DNA of 64,000 nt from Adhaeribacter aquaticus DSM 16391 (GCF_000473365.1 NZ_KI421517.1:3304634-3368633); one strand, 5' to 3'. Counted from the stretch's first letter, positions 52,996-62,182 are shown. The notes: generated by a model from the letters alone, not told the origin. Numbers and translations are program-made.

Positions 52996-54040
52996 TCGTT
53001 AGCAAAGTAACATAGCCATAGGGCTGGTACAACTCCGGCATATTCAATGGATTGGTACCACCATTTGGGTTTTCGCGGGAAAAGTTCATCCCGTAAACAC
53101 TGGCAATAAAACTTAAAGGAATAAAAATGCTGGAAATTATAGTAAGTACCTTCATGATTTCATTCATGCGGTTGCTAACATTAGAAAGGTACAATTCAGT
53201 TAGGTTACCGGTCATTTCCTTATAATTTTCAATTAAGTCCAGTACCTGCACTGTGTGGTCATAAGCATCTTTAAAGTAAATGCGTAAATCTTCTGGTACC
53301 AGATCTTCGTCCCGAAGCATTTCATTTATTTTATCCCGTTCTGACCAGGCAATCCGACGGATTTTGGTAATTTCCCTTTTTACATTAATAATCTGATTCA
53401 GCGTTTTTTTATCTGGTGTTTCAAATAAGCAATCTTCCAACGATTCCAGGTAATCACCTACCTCCGAAAGAACCGGGAAATAGTTATCTATAATAACATC
53501 CATTATAGCGTAAGCCATGTAAAGGACCGGCTTTTTTCGGGTAGAACCTTTTCCGGTGCGGATGCGCTGCCGAAATACATTCAGGCAATCTTCGTAGTCG
53601 CTTTGGAAGGTGAGCACATAATTAGACCCAGTGAAAATGGAAAGTTGATCATCATCTACTCGTTTGTCAGATGTAAAGGAAATCATCCGGGAAACAATGA
53701 AAAGGTGATCACCTTTTTCTTCCATTTTTGGACGCTGATAATCATTAATAACATCTTCCAATTGTAACGGGTGAATGGCAAAATCAAATTTTATTTTTTC
53801 CAATAATGCAAGATCGCCATAACCTCTAATATCTATCCAATGCCTGGCCTCTGGTAAAGAGTCGTAAGCTGATTTAAGCTCTTCATAAGTAGCAAATTCT
53901 TTTTCCTCAAAAAAATGTTCATCAAAGGAAATTAAAAATAAACGTGGTTTGAATGCCCCAGCCGGCACATATAAATAGCCGGGTTGTTTACCTACTTTGT
54001 CATTGGCAATAGTACGTTTAAGAATTTTAGGTCTATTCAT
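52925..54040 (-). CDS. corA: CorA-family magnesium/cobalt transporter
   Basis: The product has 371 residues. The first about 250 form the cytoplasmic domain; two membrane helices end the protein (about 305-327 and 340-362), with the signature ASVYGMNFSRENPNG containing GMN between them, then PYGYVTLLTIMGGLIIFQLF. It conducts Mg2+ or Co2+ as a pentamer. It also has a KRTIANDKVGKQPGYLY lead. It ends inside the convergent hydroxylase gene, with a 71-base overlap of coding ends (52925-52995). Confidence 0.95.
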   Translation of the reverse strand: MNRPKILKRTIANDKVGKQPGYLYVPAGAFKPRLFLISFDEHFFEEKEFATYEELKSAYDSLPEARHWIDIRGYGDLALLEKIKFDFAIHPLQLEDVINDYQRPKMEEKGDHLFIVSRMISFTSDKRVDDDQLSIFTGSNYVLTFQSDYEDCLNVFRQRIRTGKGSTRKKPVLYMAYAIMDVIIDNYFPVLSEVGDYLESLEDCLFETPDKKTLNQIINVKREITKIRRIAWSERDKINEMLRDEDLVPEDLRIYFKDAYDHTVQVLDLIENYKEMTGNLTELYLSNVSNRMNEIMKVLTIISSIFIPLSFIASVYGMNFSRENPNGGTNPLNMPELYQPYGYVTLLTIMGGLIIFQLFFFWRKGWLSRSG

Positions 54041-54131
54041 AAAAGCTCATAAGTAGCAGAAGTTTACGGAAAACGGCAGCCAAGGGCATATAGTTAAGAA
54101 AGAAATGTTAAGAATAAATGAGGTAAATTAG

Positions 54132-54737
54132 TTAAACAGGTGTTACTGCTGCAACCCCATTTAATTTTGTTTTTACCTGATCAGTTATATTTTTTCTACT
54201 GGCAATAACCAGCCGGCAATTTAGTTCAAAGTCCTGAGTTAGTACCTCCAGTTTTAAATCTTTAATGACACTCATTACGGTATTCATTTGCTCATAATCA
54301 AAACTAACTGTCAAAGTATCCATTTCTATTTTTTCAATTATTTCTGCATTCGCTAAAGCATCTGCCGCAGCTGTGCGATAGGCATAAATCAACCCGCTAA
54401 CCCCAAGTTTTATACCACCAAAATACCTGACCACTACCACTAAAACATTTGTTATTCCGGCCGAACGGATCTGTCCTAAAATTGGATCGCCAGCGGAGTG
54501 GTTTGGTTCCCCATCATCATTAGCTCGGTAGCGGGTTGCATTTGTCCCTAGCATAAAGGCAAAGCAATGGTGACGCGCATCATAATATTCTTTTTTTAGT
54601 TGCCCTAGAATATTCTTAATCTCTTCTTCTGATTGTATAGGGTAAGCAAACGATATAAATTTGCTGCCTTTTTCTTTGTATAAACCTTGGGAGGGAGCAG
54701 CGATAGTTAGGTAGGTGTCGGAAGAATTAGACTTCAT
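54132..54737 (-). CDS. YigZ/IMPACT family protein
   Basis: The product has 201 residues. The N-terminal part has the family run EKGSKFISFAYPIQSEEEIK, DARHHCFAFMLG, RANDDGEPNHSAGDPILGQI and VVVVRYFGGIKLGVSGLIYA; the C-terminal part is a small ferredoxin-like domain (MDTLTVSFDYEQMNTVMSVI). IMPACT proteins bind ribosomes or regulate translation under starvation in eukaryotes; the bacterial role is not settled. It lies 92 bases upstream of corA in the same direction. It marks the edge of the low-GC region to its right. Confidence 0.95.
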   Translation of the reverse strand: MKSNSSDTYLTIAAPSQGLYKEKGSKFISFAYPIQSEEEIKNILGQLKKEYYDARHHCFAFMLGTNATRYRANDDGEPNHSAGDPILGQIRSAGITNVLVVVVRYFGGIKLGVSGLIYAYRTAAADALANAEIIEKIEMDTLTVSFDYEQMNTVMSVIKDLKLEVLTQDFELNCRLVIASRKNITDQVKTKLNGVAAVTPV

Positions 54738-55415
54738 TTAAATTAATACCAGTTAAAAAAAGGTAATTTTTTTCTTTTAAACGTTTTATAGGTTTACCAG
54801 CTAAAGTCATAAATTTTAGCGGCAGTATATTTACCAAGATAATTTTAGCATAGTTTTTATGTTATAAATTTTATTCTTCTGGATTTGGAGTTTTATAGTT
54901 TTGGAAGGATTTTTATTGGTCTTACTTATAATAAAAAAGCAGAAATCAAGAATAAAATTGAGAAGGAAATTATAAATTAACTAGGTATTAGTATTCTCTG
55001 CTTAATTATTACCAGTATTATAAGTTTTTGGTTGAGCCTCATTCCATGTTTGGATTCAGCTTTTAAATAGGCGCTGCAAAGCATAGCTTTTTAAAGCTTT
55101 TTCGTAATAATATTGCATTACCTCATTAAAAAATTTATTTTTCTAATCTATTCGTATTGCTTAGTTTTAAGGCTATTTCTAATTTAGAAGGAGGGGCTTT
55201 TATTCCTGGAGGTTGCCTATTGCCAAACCGATTAAAAGGGATACCAATCTCCTGCGATTTTGATTGCGCTTAAGGAGAAAAGTTCGAATAAGCCTTTACT
55301 CTGTACTTTAAAGTTATAACTAAGTCTAGAAATTGAGAGGGAACTCTGTACAAAAAGGATTCAGAATTAGAAAACAATTTAATGGCTTCCATTTATAATA
55401 AAAAGCTAAAATTAC
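54738..55415. other. AT-rich gap at the left edge of the low-GC glycan locus
   Basis: This 678-base stretch has no convincing gene. A short in-frame run near 55190-55275 (EGGAFIPGGCLLPNRLKGIP) is not recognisable and has no start; it may be a degraded remnant. No repeat or tRNA marks a junction. Base composition drops here toward the glycan genes. Confidence 0.45.
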
Positions 55416-55766
55416 ATGATAGAGCCTCATTTATTAAAATTTGATTCGTTTGATGAGCTTGAAAAAGGACTATTAACTTCTACTCAAATGGCAGAAAAGT
55501 TGCCTTTTTTGGTGAAGCGGGTTTTTTGGGTACAAAATGTAAATCCAGATAAAACAAGGGGCAGCCATGCTGGTTATAAAACAGAAGAAATCTTAATTGC
55601 CATACAAGGAAATGTCACTGTTCAAATTCAAACACTTACCAGGAGGAAGTCAGAATTTATTTTGCATCAGCCTAACCATGGCTTATATATTCCGCCGAAA
55701 TGTTGGAGAACTTTATCTTTTTCCGAAGATGCTATTCTTTTATGTCTTGCCTCCACAGATTACTAA
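55416..55766 (+). CDS. FdtA/WxcM-like cupin (sugar 3,4-ketoisomerase type)
   Basis: The product has 116 residues, a single cupin fold with the FdtA/QdtA-like order RGSHAGYKTEEILIAIQGNV and then PPKCWRTLSFSEDAILLCLA. In FdtA the conserved His pair near RGxHAH carries out isomerisation of dTDP-4-keto-6-deoxyglucose. Here the sequence reads RGSHAGYKTE, so the second His is replaced, and activity is not assured. No FdtB aminotransferase or rml genes follow, so it may be a stand-alone or recruited modifying protein. It is the first gene of the rightward low-GC run. Confidence 0.8.
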   Translation: MIEPHLLKFDSFDELEKGLLTSTQMAEKLPFLVKRVFWVQNVNPDKTRGSHAGYKTEEILIAIQGNVTVQIQTLTRRKSEFILHQPNHGLYIPPKCWRTLSFSEDAILLCLASTDY

Positions 55767-55843
55767 TCTGATAATTACATAAATAGTTTCCAGGATTTTC
55801 TTCAGGCTGGTTATAAAGATTCATTAAAAACGGATTAAACCTT

Positions 55844-56845
55844 GTGCTAAAATATTTTTTAAATAAGGAGATAGATTATAAAAAATGGGATTTCTGTATA
55901 GAAGCGTCTAATCAGCGTATAATTTATGCATTATCGTGGTATTTGGATATTGTAGCACCTTCTTGGTCAGCCTTAATTTTGGAACGAGGAGATTCTTATT
56001 ATGCAGTTATGCCTTTACCGGAGGCTACTAAATTTGGTATTACTTATTTGTATCAACCTCTTTTTTGTCAGCAGTTAGGAATTTTTTCTATTAGTGAAAA
56101 TTTAAAATATGATGAATTTATTGATGAATTGCTTAAACGTTATTCCCTTATAAGTTCTTATAATTTTAATACCGAAAATTCAAAAAAATTAAAGTTTCCA
56201 ATTGATCGAAAATTGGAAATAAATAAATATTATACACACCATTTAAATTTAAATTTATCTTACGGTAGAATTTTTAAAGGCTATGATCGTGATAGAAAAT
56301 TAAATCTTAATAGATCTTTCAAAGCGAATTTGACTTTAAAGACAGGTATTGAAATTGATCCGCTCATACGGTTATTCAAGGATGAAGTGGCTAATAAAAT
56401 AAATGGAGGAGTGTCTGAAAACGCTTATGTTATATTAAAGCAGGTTTATAAAGTTTTGGAAGAAAAGGGTATGGGTGATGTTTATTATACTTATAATCAG
56501 TTTGATGAGCTAGATTCTGGAGGGTTATTTATTAATTATGCAAATAAAATTATTTACCTTTTTAGTGCTGCATCTAAATCTGGTAGAAAAAACAACGGGC
56601 GGACCTTAATAATAGACAAAATAGCAAAAGAATATTCTGATCAAAATTATGTATTGGATTTTGAAAGCCATCCTACTGAAACGGCTATCAATCACGTATA
56701 TAAAGGCTTTGGCTCGAAAGAAAGTCCATATTTTCAAATTAGGTATTTAAATTTGCCATTTCCTTTAAATATTATAAAAAAGGCACGAATGTTATTTTAT
56801 CAACATGTTCTTCATTTTTTAAGACCAAACAATAAAGCAGGTTAA
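55844..56845 (+). CDS. GNAT/FemAB-like protein, paralogue of 58922-59899
   Basis: The product has 333 residues from a GTG at 55844. It is cytoplasmic and has the FemAB/BioF2-like GNAT features: an N-terminal NQRIIYALSWYLDIVAPSWS, a middle ending ELDSGGLFINYANKIIYLFS, then SAASKSGRKNNGRTLIIDKI and a LDFESHPTETAINHVYKGFG end. It shares the exact run YALSWYLDIV and the KGFG-type end with 58922-59899. FemAB-like proteins transfer acyl or aminoacyl groups to sugar or peptidoglycan precursors; the acyl donor here is unknown. It precedes the GT2 gene in a low-GC run. Confidence 0.8.
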   Translation: MLKYFLNKEIDYKKWDFCIEASNQRIIYALSWYLDIVAPSWSALILERGDSYYAVMPLPEATKFGITYLYQPLFCQQLGIFSISENLKYDEFIDELLKRYSLISSYNFNTENSKKLKFPIDRKLEINKYYTHHLNLNLSYGRIFKGYDRDRKLNLNRSFKANLTLKTGIEIDPLIRLFKDEVANKINGGVSENAYVILKQVYKVLEEKGMGDVYYTYNQFDELDSGGLFINYANKIIYLFSAASKSGRKNNGRTLIIDKIAKEYSDQNYVLDFESHPTETAINHVYKGFGSKESPYFQIRYLNLPFPLNIIKKARMLFYQHVLHFLRPNNKAG

Positions 56846-56917
56846 ATTTTAAGAAAAAAAATTTAAGAAAAAATAAAACAGTTTTTAACACCTATTAATT
56901 TTAAGTTCAACATTTAA

Positions 56918-57874
56918 ATGGGGCCGCTTGTTTCAGTTATCTGTCTATGCTTTAATCATGAACGTTTTCTCCTTGAAGCTCTCTTTTCAATAATTAACCA
57001 AACTTACTCTAATCTAGAAATTATTATAGTAGATGATGCAAGTACCGATAATAGTGTTGAATTATTAAAAGAATTTAAATTAAAGTACCCAAAGTGTCAG
57101 TTAATATTAAACCAAGTAAATATAGGTAATTGTAAATCCTTTAATAAAGCTTTTGAAAAAAGTAAAGGTAAATACATAATTGATTTTTCTACTGATGATG
57201 TACTTTTGCCGAATCGGATTGCTGAGCAAGTATATGCATTTGAAAGGTTAGATGAAAGTTATGGAGTTATTTATACTGATGCTGAATTAATAGATAATTC
57301 ATCTTTACATAAAGGTTTTTTTTATAAAAGAAATAGGATAAATAAAATTAAATCGCCACCACCTTCGGGTTACGTTTTTACACATATTTTGCGGAAAACT
57401 TTTTTGTGTCCGCCTACATTAATGTTTAAACGAGAATTATTAAGCAAATTAGGTGGTTATGATTCAACCCTTGCTTATGAAGATTTTGATATTTGGGTCC
57501 GTTCTGCGCAAGAATACCAATTTTACTTTCTCAATAAAATTTTAACAAAAAGAAGAATACATGTTGATTCTCTTTCATGTAAGCAATATAAGCCTGGTGA
57601 CAAACAATTAGCGTCTACTGTTAAGATATGCCGCAAAGCAAAATCTTTAATACGAAACAAGGAAGAAAAAGAGGCTTTAATTTTTAGAGTTAAATCAGAA
57701 ATAAAACAGGCTTTTTTTACAGAAAACTTTAAGGAATGTACTAATCTTTTTTTATTATTAAAGGAGTTAACTCATCTACCAATGGTTTATAAATGTTTAT
57801 ATTTATTAAACAAAAATCGAGTTAGATTAGGAGTAATAAGAAGGTTTTATTACAAAATTTATTATGGCAAATAA
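56918..57874 (+). CDS. Family 2 glycosyltransferase
   Basis: The product has 318 residues with a GT-A nucleotide-sugar-binding fold: VSVICLCFNHERFLLEALFS, then IIVDDASTDNSVELLKEF, DFSTDDVLLPNRIAEQVY with the metal-binding acidic motif, and the acceptor region FLCPPTLMFKRELLSKLGGYDS and EDFDIWVRSAQEYQFYF. It transfers a sugar to a glycan or lipid acceptor at the cytoplasmic face. There is no transmembrane helix. It lies between two GNAT-like genes in the low-GC locus. The substrate is unknown. Confidence 0.95.
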   Translation: MGPLVSVICLCFNHERFLLEALFSIINQTYSNLEIIIVDDASTDNSVELLKEFKLKYPKCQLILNQVNIGNCKSFNKAFEKSKGKYIIDFSTDDVLLPNRIAEQVYAFERLDESYGVIYTDAELIDNSSLHKGFFYKRNRINKIKSPPPSGYVFTHILRKTFLCPPTLMFKRELLSKLGGYDSTLAYEDFDIWVRSAQEYQFYFLNKILTKRRIHVDSLSCKQYKPGDKQLASTVKICRKAKSLIRNKEEKEALIFRVKSEIKQAFFTENFKECTNLFLLLKELTHLPMVYKCLYLLNKNRVRLGVIRRFYYKIYYGK

Positions 57875-57942
57875 AATTATTTAGATAAATTCAATTAAAG
57901 TAGCATCAGATTTTAAGAAACAATATATGGTGATATTAGCAA

Positions 57943-58878
57943 ATGATTAAAATATTTAGATATAGTCCCTTAAATAAGAAAGAATGGAATGATTTTAATT
58001 CTAAAGCAAAAAATGGTCTTTTTTTATTTGACAGAAATTATTTAGAATATCATCAAGATAGGTTTGAGGATCATTCTTTAATGATTTATGATGAAGAACA
58101 ATTGTTGGCACTTTTCCCAATGAATGTAAAAGGAAATGAAGCCTTTTCACATAGTGGATTAACCTTTGGTAGCCTAATCATTAAAGAGCGGATTTATATA
58201 AATACTTATCTTCACGTATTTGAGTCTCTGATAAACTATCTGCGAATCAATAAATTTGTAAGTCTTATTTATAAAGCTATTCCTTTTATTTTTCACAAAA
58301 TATTAGCTCTTGAAGATAACTATGCTTTGTATCGGTGCGGTGCAAATCTTATTCAAAGAAATATGACATCTTGTATAGACTTGCAAGGCAAAATCCATTA
58401 TAGTAAAGGGCGCAAATATAGTTTAAAACAGGCATTAAAAAGCAACTTAAAGATCCATGAAAGTCTTGATTTTCAAGAATTCATGAAATTAGTTGATAGT
58501 ATATTACAAGATAAGTATGGGGTTAAACCTACCCATACTGCCGAAGAATTAAAATATTTAGCTACTATTTTCCCGTCTAATATAAAACTGTTAGCTGCAT
58601 TTTTCGATTGTCGGATAGTTGGCGGATGTGTAGTCTATTTAAGTGAGCAGGTTGTCCATTTGCAATATATTGCAACTAATGACCTAGGGAAAGAGTTACA
58701 TGCTTTGGATTTCTTAATTTATCACCTTATTCAAACATTCCATAAAGAAAAAAAATATATAAATTTTGGTATATCTCCAGGATCTGATGCATTTGATTTA
58801 AACGCAGGCTTAATCCAAAATAAACAAAGCTATGGCGCGCATAGCCTTCCTCAAGATATCTACAGAATAACAATTTAA
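57943..58878 (+). CDS. GNAT-family acyltransferase (BioF2-like)
   Basis: The product has 311 residues. A first half with FDRNYLEYHQDRFEDHSLMI and FSHSGLTFGSLIIKERIY leads to a GNAT half with LAAFFDCRIVGGCVVYLSEQ, LQYIATNDLGKELHALDFLI and INFGISPGSDAFDLNAGLIQ. It resembles the BioF2-like acetyltransferase fold of O-antigen loci, but is not close to the two FemAB-like proteins on each side. It probably acetylates or acylates a sugar amine or hydroxyl. The donor and acceptor are unknown. Confidence 0.85.
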   Translation: MIKIFRYSPLNKKEWNDFNSKAKNGLFLFDRNYLEYHQDRFEDHSLMIYDEEQLLALFPMNVKGNEAFSHSGLTFGSLIIKERIYINTYLHVFESLINYLRINKFVSLIYKAIPFIFHKILALEDNYALYRCGANLIQRNMTSCIDLQGKIHYSKGRKYSLKQALKSNLKIHESLDFQEFMKLVDSILQDKYGVKPTHTAEELKYLATIFPSNIKLLAAFFDCRIVGGCVVYLSEQVVHLQYIATNDLGKELHALDFLIYHLIQTFHKEKKYINFGISPGSDAFDLNAGLIQNKQSYGAHSLPQDIYRITI

Positions 58879-58921
58879 AAACAGTTACTATTTAGTAATT
58901 GATTGTTTTATTTTTAGATAG

Positions 58922-59899
58922 ATGATAAAATTTATCTCACATCCTAATATTGATAAAACTAAATGGGATGACTGTATCATTGATTCTGGTGAGAGTTGTA
59001 TATATGCCTTATCCTGGTATTTAGATATTGTTTATAAAAAATGGGATGCAATTGTAGATGAGGAAGACAAAGTTTATGTAACAGTAATGCCGTTGCCTTA
59101 TAAGAAAAAGTGGGGTCTGAAATACGTATACCAAAGTTGGCATACCCATCAATTAGGCATTATATCAACTATACCAACAATTTCTTTTGTTTATTTTCAA
59201 AAGTTTTTTAATTTTTTTTTATCTAAAACAAATTATATTGCTACCTATGACTTTAATATATCTAATACTACGTTTTTTAAAGAGGATCAATTTTATATAA
59301 AAGCTTATACATATAATTTAAATTTAAATAAACCTTACAATGATTTATACAAAGATTACAAAAAAGGATTGAAGGGAGATATCAAAAAAGCAAAGAAGAA
59401 TGATTTACAAATACAATTCTCTATTGATATTGAACCTCTTTTAATTTTATTTAAGGAGAATACTGCTTCCAAAATTAATATTGAGATCTCCGCTAATGAT
59501 TATAATATCATGCGGCAACTTATTCAAGTAGCTTTGAATAAAGGGTTAGGCAAAATCTATTATATATTTCATAATAATGCAATTTGTGCAGGCGCTTTTT
59601 TTTATATATTTCATAACAAGATAATTTATCAATTTGCAAGCTCTAACGAAACAGGTCGCTATTACAATGGGATAAGCTTTATTTTAAATCATGTTATAGA
59701 AAATAATGCTGAAACTTCTAAAACTCTAGAGTTTGAGGGAGGTATGGTACCAACTTTAGGCAAATTCTTTAAAGGATTTGGAGCTTATCCTCAATACTAC
59801 AATATTTTATATTATAACAAATTTAAATTTTTAACAAATCTATTTAAAATAATACAAATAAATTTTCTTAAAAAAATGTTTAAGAAATCATCATTATAA
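58922..59899 (+). CDS. FemAB/GNAT-like protein, paralogue of 55844-56845
   Basis: The product has 325 residues and shares its whole layout with the protein at 55844: SCIYALSWYLDIVYKKWDAI at about 30, VTVMPLPYKKKWGLKYVYQS, NNAICAGAFFYIFHNKIIYQ and SSNETGRYYNGISFILNHV, then LEFEGGMVPTLGKFFKGFGA. Two paralogues of one locus separated by a GT2 and a GNAT gene suggest modification of two positions or two acceptors. Its stop overlaps that of the convergent gene at 59894. Activity not assigned. Confidence 0.8.
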   Translation: MIKFISHPNIDKTKWDDCIIDSGESCIYALSWYLDIVYKKWDAIVDEEDKVYVTVMPLPYKKKWGLKYVYQSWHTHQLGIISTIPTISFVYFQKFFNFFLSKTNYIATYDFNISNTTFFKEDQFYIKAYTYNLNLNKPYNDLYKDYKKGLKGDIKKAKKNDLQIQFSIDIEPLLILFKENTASKINIEISANDYNIMRQLIQVALNKGLGKIYYIFHNNAICAGAFFYIFHNKIIYQFASSNETGRYYNGISFILNHVIENNAETSKTLEFEGGMVPTLGKFFKGFGAYPQYYNILYYNKFKFLTNLFKIIQINFLKKMFKKSSL

Positions 59900-60928
59900 A
59901 AAAGTAATAAGTTCTTTATAAACATCTGGTAAAGAAACAATCAATTTTTTGTAATTAGGCTCATGTTTTAGAACCAAATTAGCTAACGAATATACTTTTC
60001 TTCCGGATTGAGCAGCATAAAGTCCTATTGAACTTAAAAATACGAAGAAATTAACGTCTGTTAATTTGCAATTGCCTGCTATAGATTCCAAACTTATAGA
60101 CTGAGGTAGCTCATGAATAGTAAAATTAGAAGAAAAGGTATTAAAAAAATTTTTGTAAAGAATTAATGTGTTCTGATTGCGTACTTGTTCAGGATGGTAT
60201 TTTACCCAAAATTCATTCACATCCATTGATTTTAACATTTTAATAAATTCAGTTAAGGAAGAAAGTATACTTTCATTACTAACAAGCCCTAACTCTCCCA
60301 TTCCATCAAACACTAATATATTTTTGTAAGCTGGTAGATCATCTTCGTTTACGAAAGGTGAAGGCAATAAAATCTTTCTTTTAAATTGTGGGAAAGAATA
60401 ATTTGAAATACCATACGCAAAATTATAGCCTTTTGCAAAGAAATACTTACTTAAGGGTAATCGGCCTTTGTAATTAAATAGCATTAATATTTTATAATTT
60501 AAAGTTGAATAACCTGCTGGATTTATTTCTTGATTCATAATATCCAACCTATGATAAGAATTAGTACCCTCTTCTAGAAAGCTAAAACCCCGACAATGTT
60601 TATGGGTGATAAAAAGAAGGATATAATCTATTCCGGTTTGATTAGTATAAAGTAAAAAAAATCTATCCTTTGTTAAATGTTTTAAATACTGATCAAATTT
60701 ATAAAGCTCCTGCCAGCCTTTCCAAAAAGCATAACGAACAGGAAAAGATTTATTAGGAGAATGAGTAAACGGTATTTCAACTTCCATTAAGTCGGCGGTA
60801 GGTGAAGAAGGTCTAAAGCCCCTTTCGTAAAGGAAACAGCAATTTGAATTATCCAATTGATGATATTTGATTACCTCTTTTGCTACTAAATAGGTTATAT
60901 AGCTATGAATAATGAATATATGTAACAA
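59894..60928 (-). CDS. Polysialyltransferase-like glycosyltransferase
   Basis: The product has 344 residues and no signal or membrane helix. It has GT-B-like features found in GT52 and polysialyltransferase families: FSFLEEGTNSYHRLDIMNQE, the NILVFDGMGELGL donor-domain start, VNEFWVKYHPEQVRNQNT with the conserved His-Pro, and VNFFVFLSSIGLYAAQSGRK. These sites match the EGTNSY, HP and SS motifs of such enzymes. It faces the FemAB-like gene with a 6-base overlap of stops. The sugar is unknown; sialic acid or another acidic sugar is possible. No nucleotide-sugar synthesis genes are in the window. Confidence 0.7.
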   Translation of the reverse strand: MLHIFIIHSYITYLVAKEVIKYHQLDNSNCCFLYERGFRPSSPTADLMEVEIPFTHSPNKSFPVRYAFWKGWQELYKFDQYLKHLTKDRFFLLYTNQTGIDYILLFITHKHCRGFSFLEEGTNSYHRLDIMNQEINPAGYSTLNYKILMLFNYKGRLPLSKYFFAKGYNFAYGISNYSFPQFKRKILLPSPFVNEDDLPAYKNILVFDGMGELGLVSNESILSSLTEFIKMLKSMDVNEFWVKYHPEQVRNQNTLILYKNFFNTFSSNFTIHELPQSISLESIAGNCKLTDVNFFVFLSSIGLYAAQSGRKVYSLANLVLKHEPNYKKLIVSLPDVYKELITFL

Positions 60929-61201
60929 TATAATTAGTAGCTAGTGAGTAAATTTTTTTATAATGTAAAATTCAAGGATTTAATGAAAAAAGTCTTCCTC
61001 TAATTTATATCAAAATTTATACAATAACGGTTGTCAATGTTCTAAATTTTATAAAATGAAAGAATCCTTAACTTGAACATGAACGTAATATCTTTTATGA
61101 ATCTTTCCTTTGCTTAAAATATTTTAATTAATTATTTGTTGAAAGAATGGATTCGGTAAAAATATAATATATTTGAATTTTCATAGATATTTAATTAAAG
61201 A
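60929..61201. other. Right edge of the low-GC region
   Basis: This 273-base AT-rich gap follows the leftward glycosyltransferase and precedes the acyl-ACP desaturase. No gene recognised. Confidence 0.4.
61168..61175 (+). promoter_or_regulatory. -7 promoter element (TAnnTTTG) for the desaturase gene
   Basis: TATATTTG at 61168-61175 matches the TAnnTTTG consensus, with the ATG at 61202, 26 bases on. A convincing -33 element was not found at the usual spacing. Confidence 0.45.
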
Positions 61202-62182
61202 ATGATTTCTGCTATCTCAACACGCGTTGAAGTTCTAAAATATTTAGAAACTTATGTCGCGGAAAATATATCAACCTTTTTAAAAACAGTAGAGGAGAGT
61301 TGGCAACCGGCAGATTTATTGCCAGATAGTCGATTGGAAAACTTCTTTGACGAAGTAAAGCAACTTCGCGAAAGGGCAATGTCTTTGTCTTACGATTTGT
61401 TTGCTGTTTTAATTGGTGACACGATTACCGAAGAAGCTCTACCAACCTATGAGAGCTGGTTATTTTCTATAACCGATATGCCAACTCATGGGGATAGTGC
61501 GTGGACAAAATGGAATAGGGGATGGACTGCGGAAGAAAACCGTCATGGTGATTTATTGAATCGGTATTTGTTTTTATCTGGCCGGGTAAACATGCGGGAA
61601 ATGGAAGCTTCCACCCAATATCTGATTGCCGATGGTTTCGATATTCAAACTGGTCACGATCCATATCGCAGTTTTGTTTATACCAGTTACCAGGAAACGG
61701 CCACACAAATTTCGCACCGCCGGGTTGCACAAATTGCTAAACGCGAAGGTGATCCGGTTTTAGCTAAAATTTGCGGTTATATAGCCGGAGATGAAGCCCG
61801 TCACGCAAAAGTGTATAAATCTTTTGTAGATAAAGTATTTGAAGTTGATCCAAGCGAAATGATGTTGGCTTTTGAAGATATGATGCGGAAAAAAATTGTG
61901 ATGCCAGCCCATTACATGCGCGAGCTAGGAGTAGAAGTTGGTAAAACTTTTGGTCATTTCACAGATGCAGCGCAACGTATTGGCGTGTACACGTCCCATG
62001 ATTATGTAAATATTCTGGAGGAATTAATTGCTGATTGGAAAATTTCCAGTGTTACCGGATTAAACGATGCCGGTGAGAAAGCCCGTGATTATGTTATGGC
62101 CTTACCAGATCGTTTAAAGCGCGTGGCAGAACGCATGAAGGTGCCACAATTAGAATACAAATTCCGTTGGATTGAAGGATAA
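61202..62182 (+). CDS. Acyl-ACP desaturase (stearoyl-ACP desaturase type)
   Basis: The product has 326 residues. It is strikingly like plant plastid stearoyl-ACP desaturases: WTAEENRHGDLLNRYLFLSGRVNMREME over residues about 109-135 with the di-iron ligands E112/H115 (EENRH), then SYQETATQISHRRVAQIAKRE, IAGDEARHAKVY with D197-H201, and FEDMMRKKIVMPAHYM. It introduces a cis double bond into acyl-ACP using O2 and ferredoxin. The enzyme is soluble, so no membrane helix is expected or seen. A strong terminator follows at 62196. It sits at the boundary where normal base composition resumes. Confidence 0.96.
   Translation: MISAISTRVEVLKYLETYVAENISTFLKTVEESWQPADLLPDSRLENFFDEVKQLRERAMSLSYDLFAVLIGDTITEEALPTYESWLFSITDMPTHGDSAWTKWNRGWTAEENRHGDLLNRYLFLSGRVNMREMEASTQYLIADGFDIQTGHDPYRSFVYTSYQETATQISHRRVAQIAKREGDPVLAKICGYIAGDEARHAKVYKSFVDKVFEVDPSEMMLAFEDMMRKKIVMPAHYMRELGVEVGKTFGHFTDAAQRIGVYTSHDYVNILEELIADWKISSVTGLNDAGEKARDYVMALPDRLKRVAERMKVPQLEYKFRWIEG

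Noticed and set aside
55190-55275. A short plus-strand frame (EGGAFIPGGCLLPNRLKGIP) at the edge of the low-GC region.
   Set aside because: No start codon in context and no recognisable family; it may be a remnant but cannot be supported.
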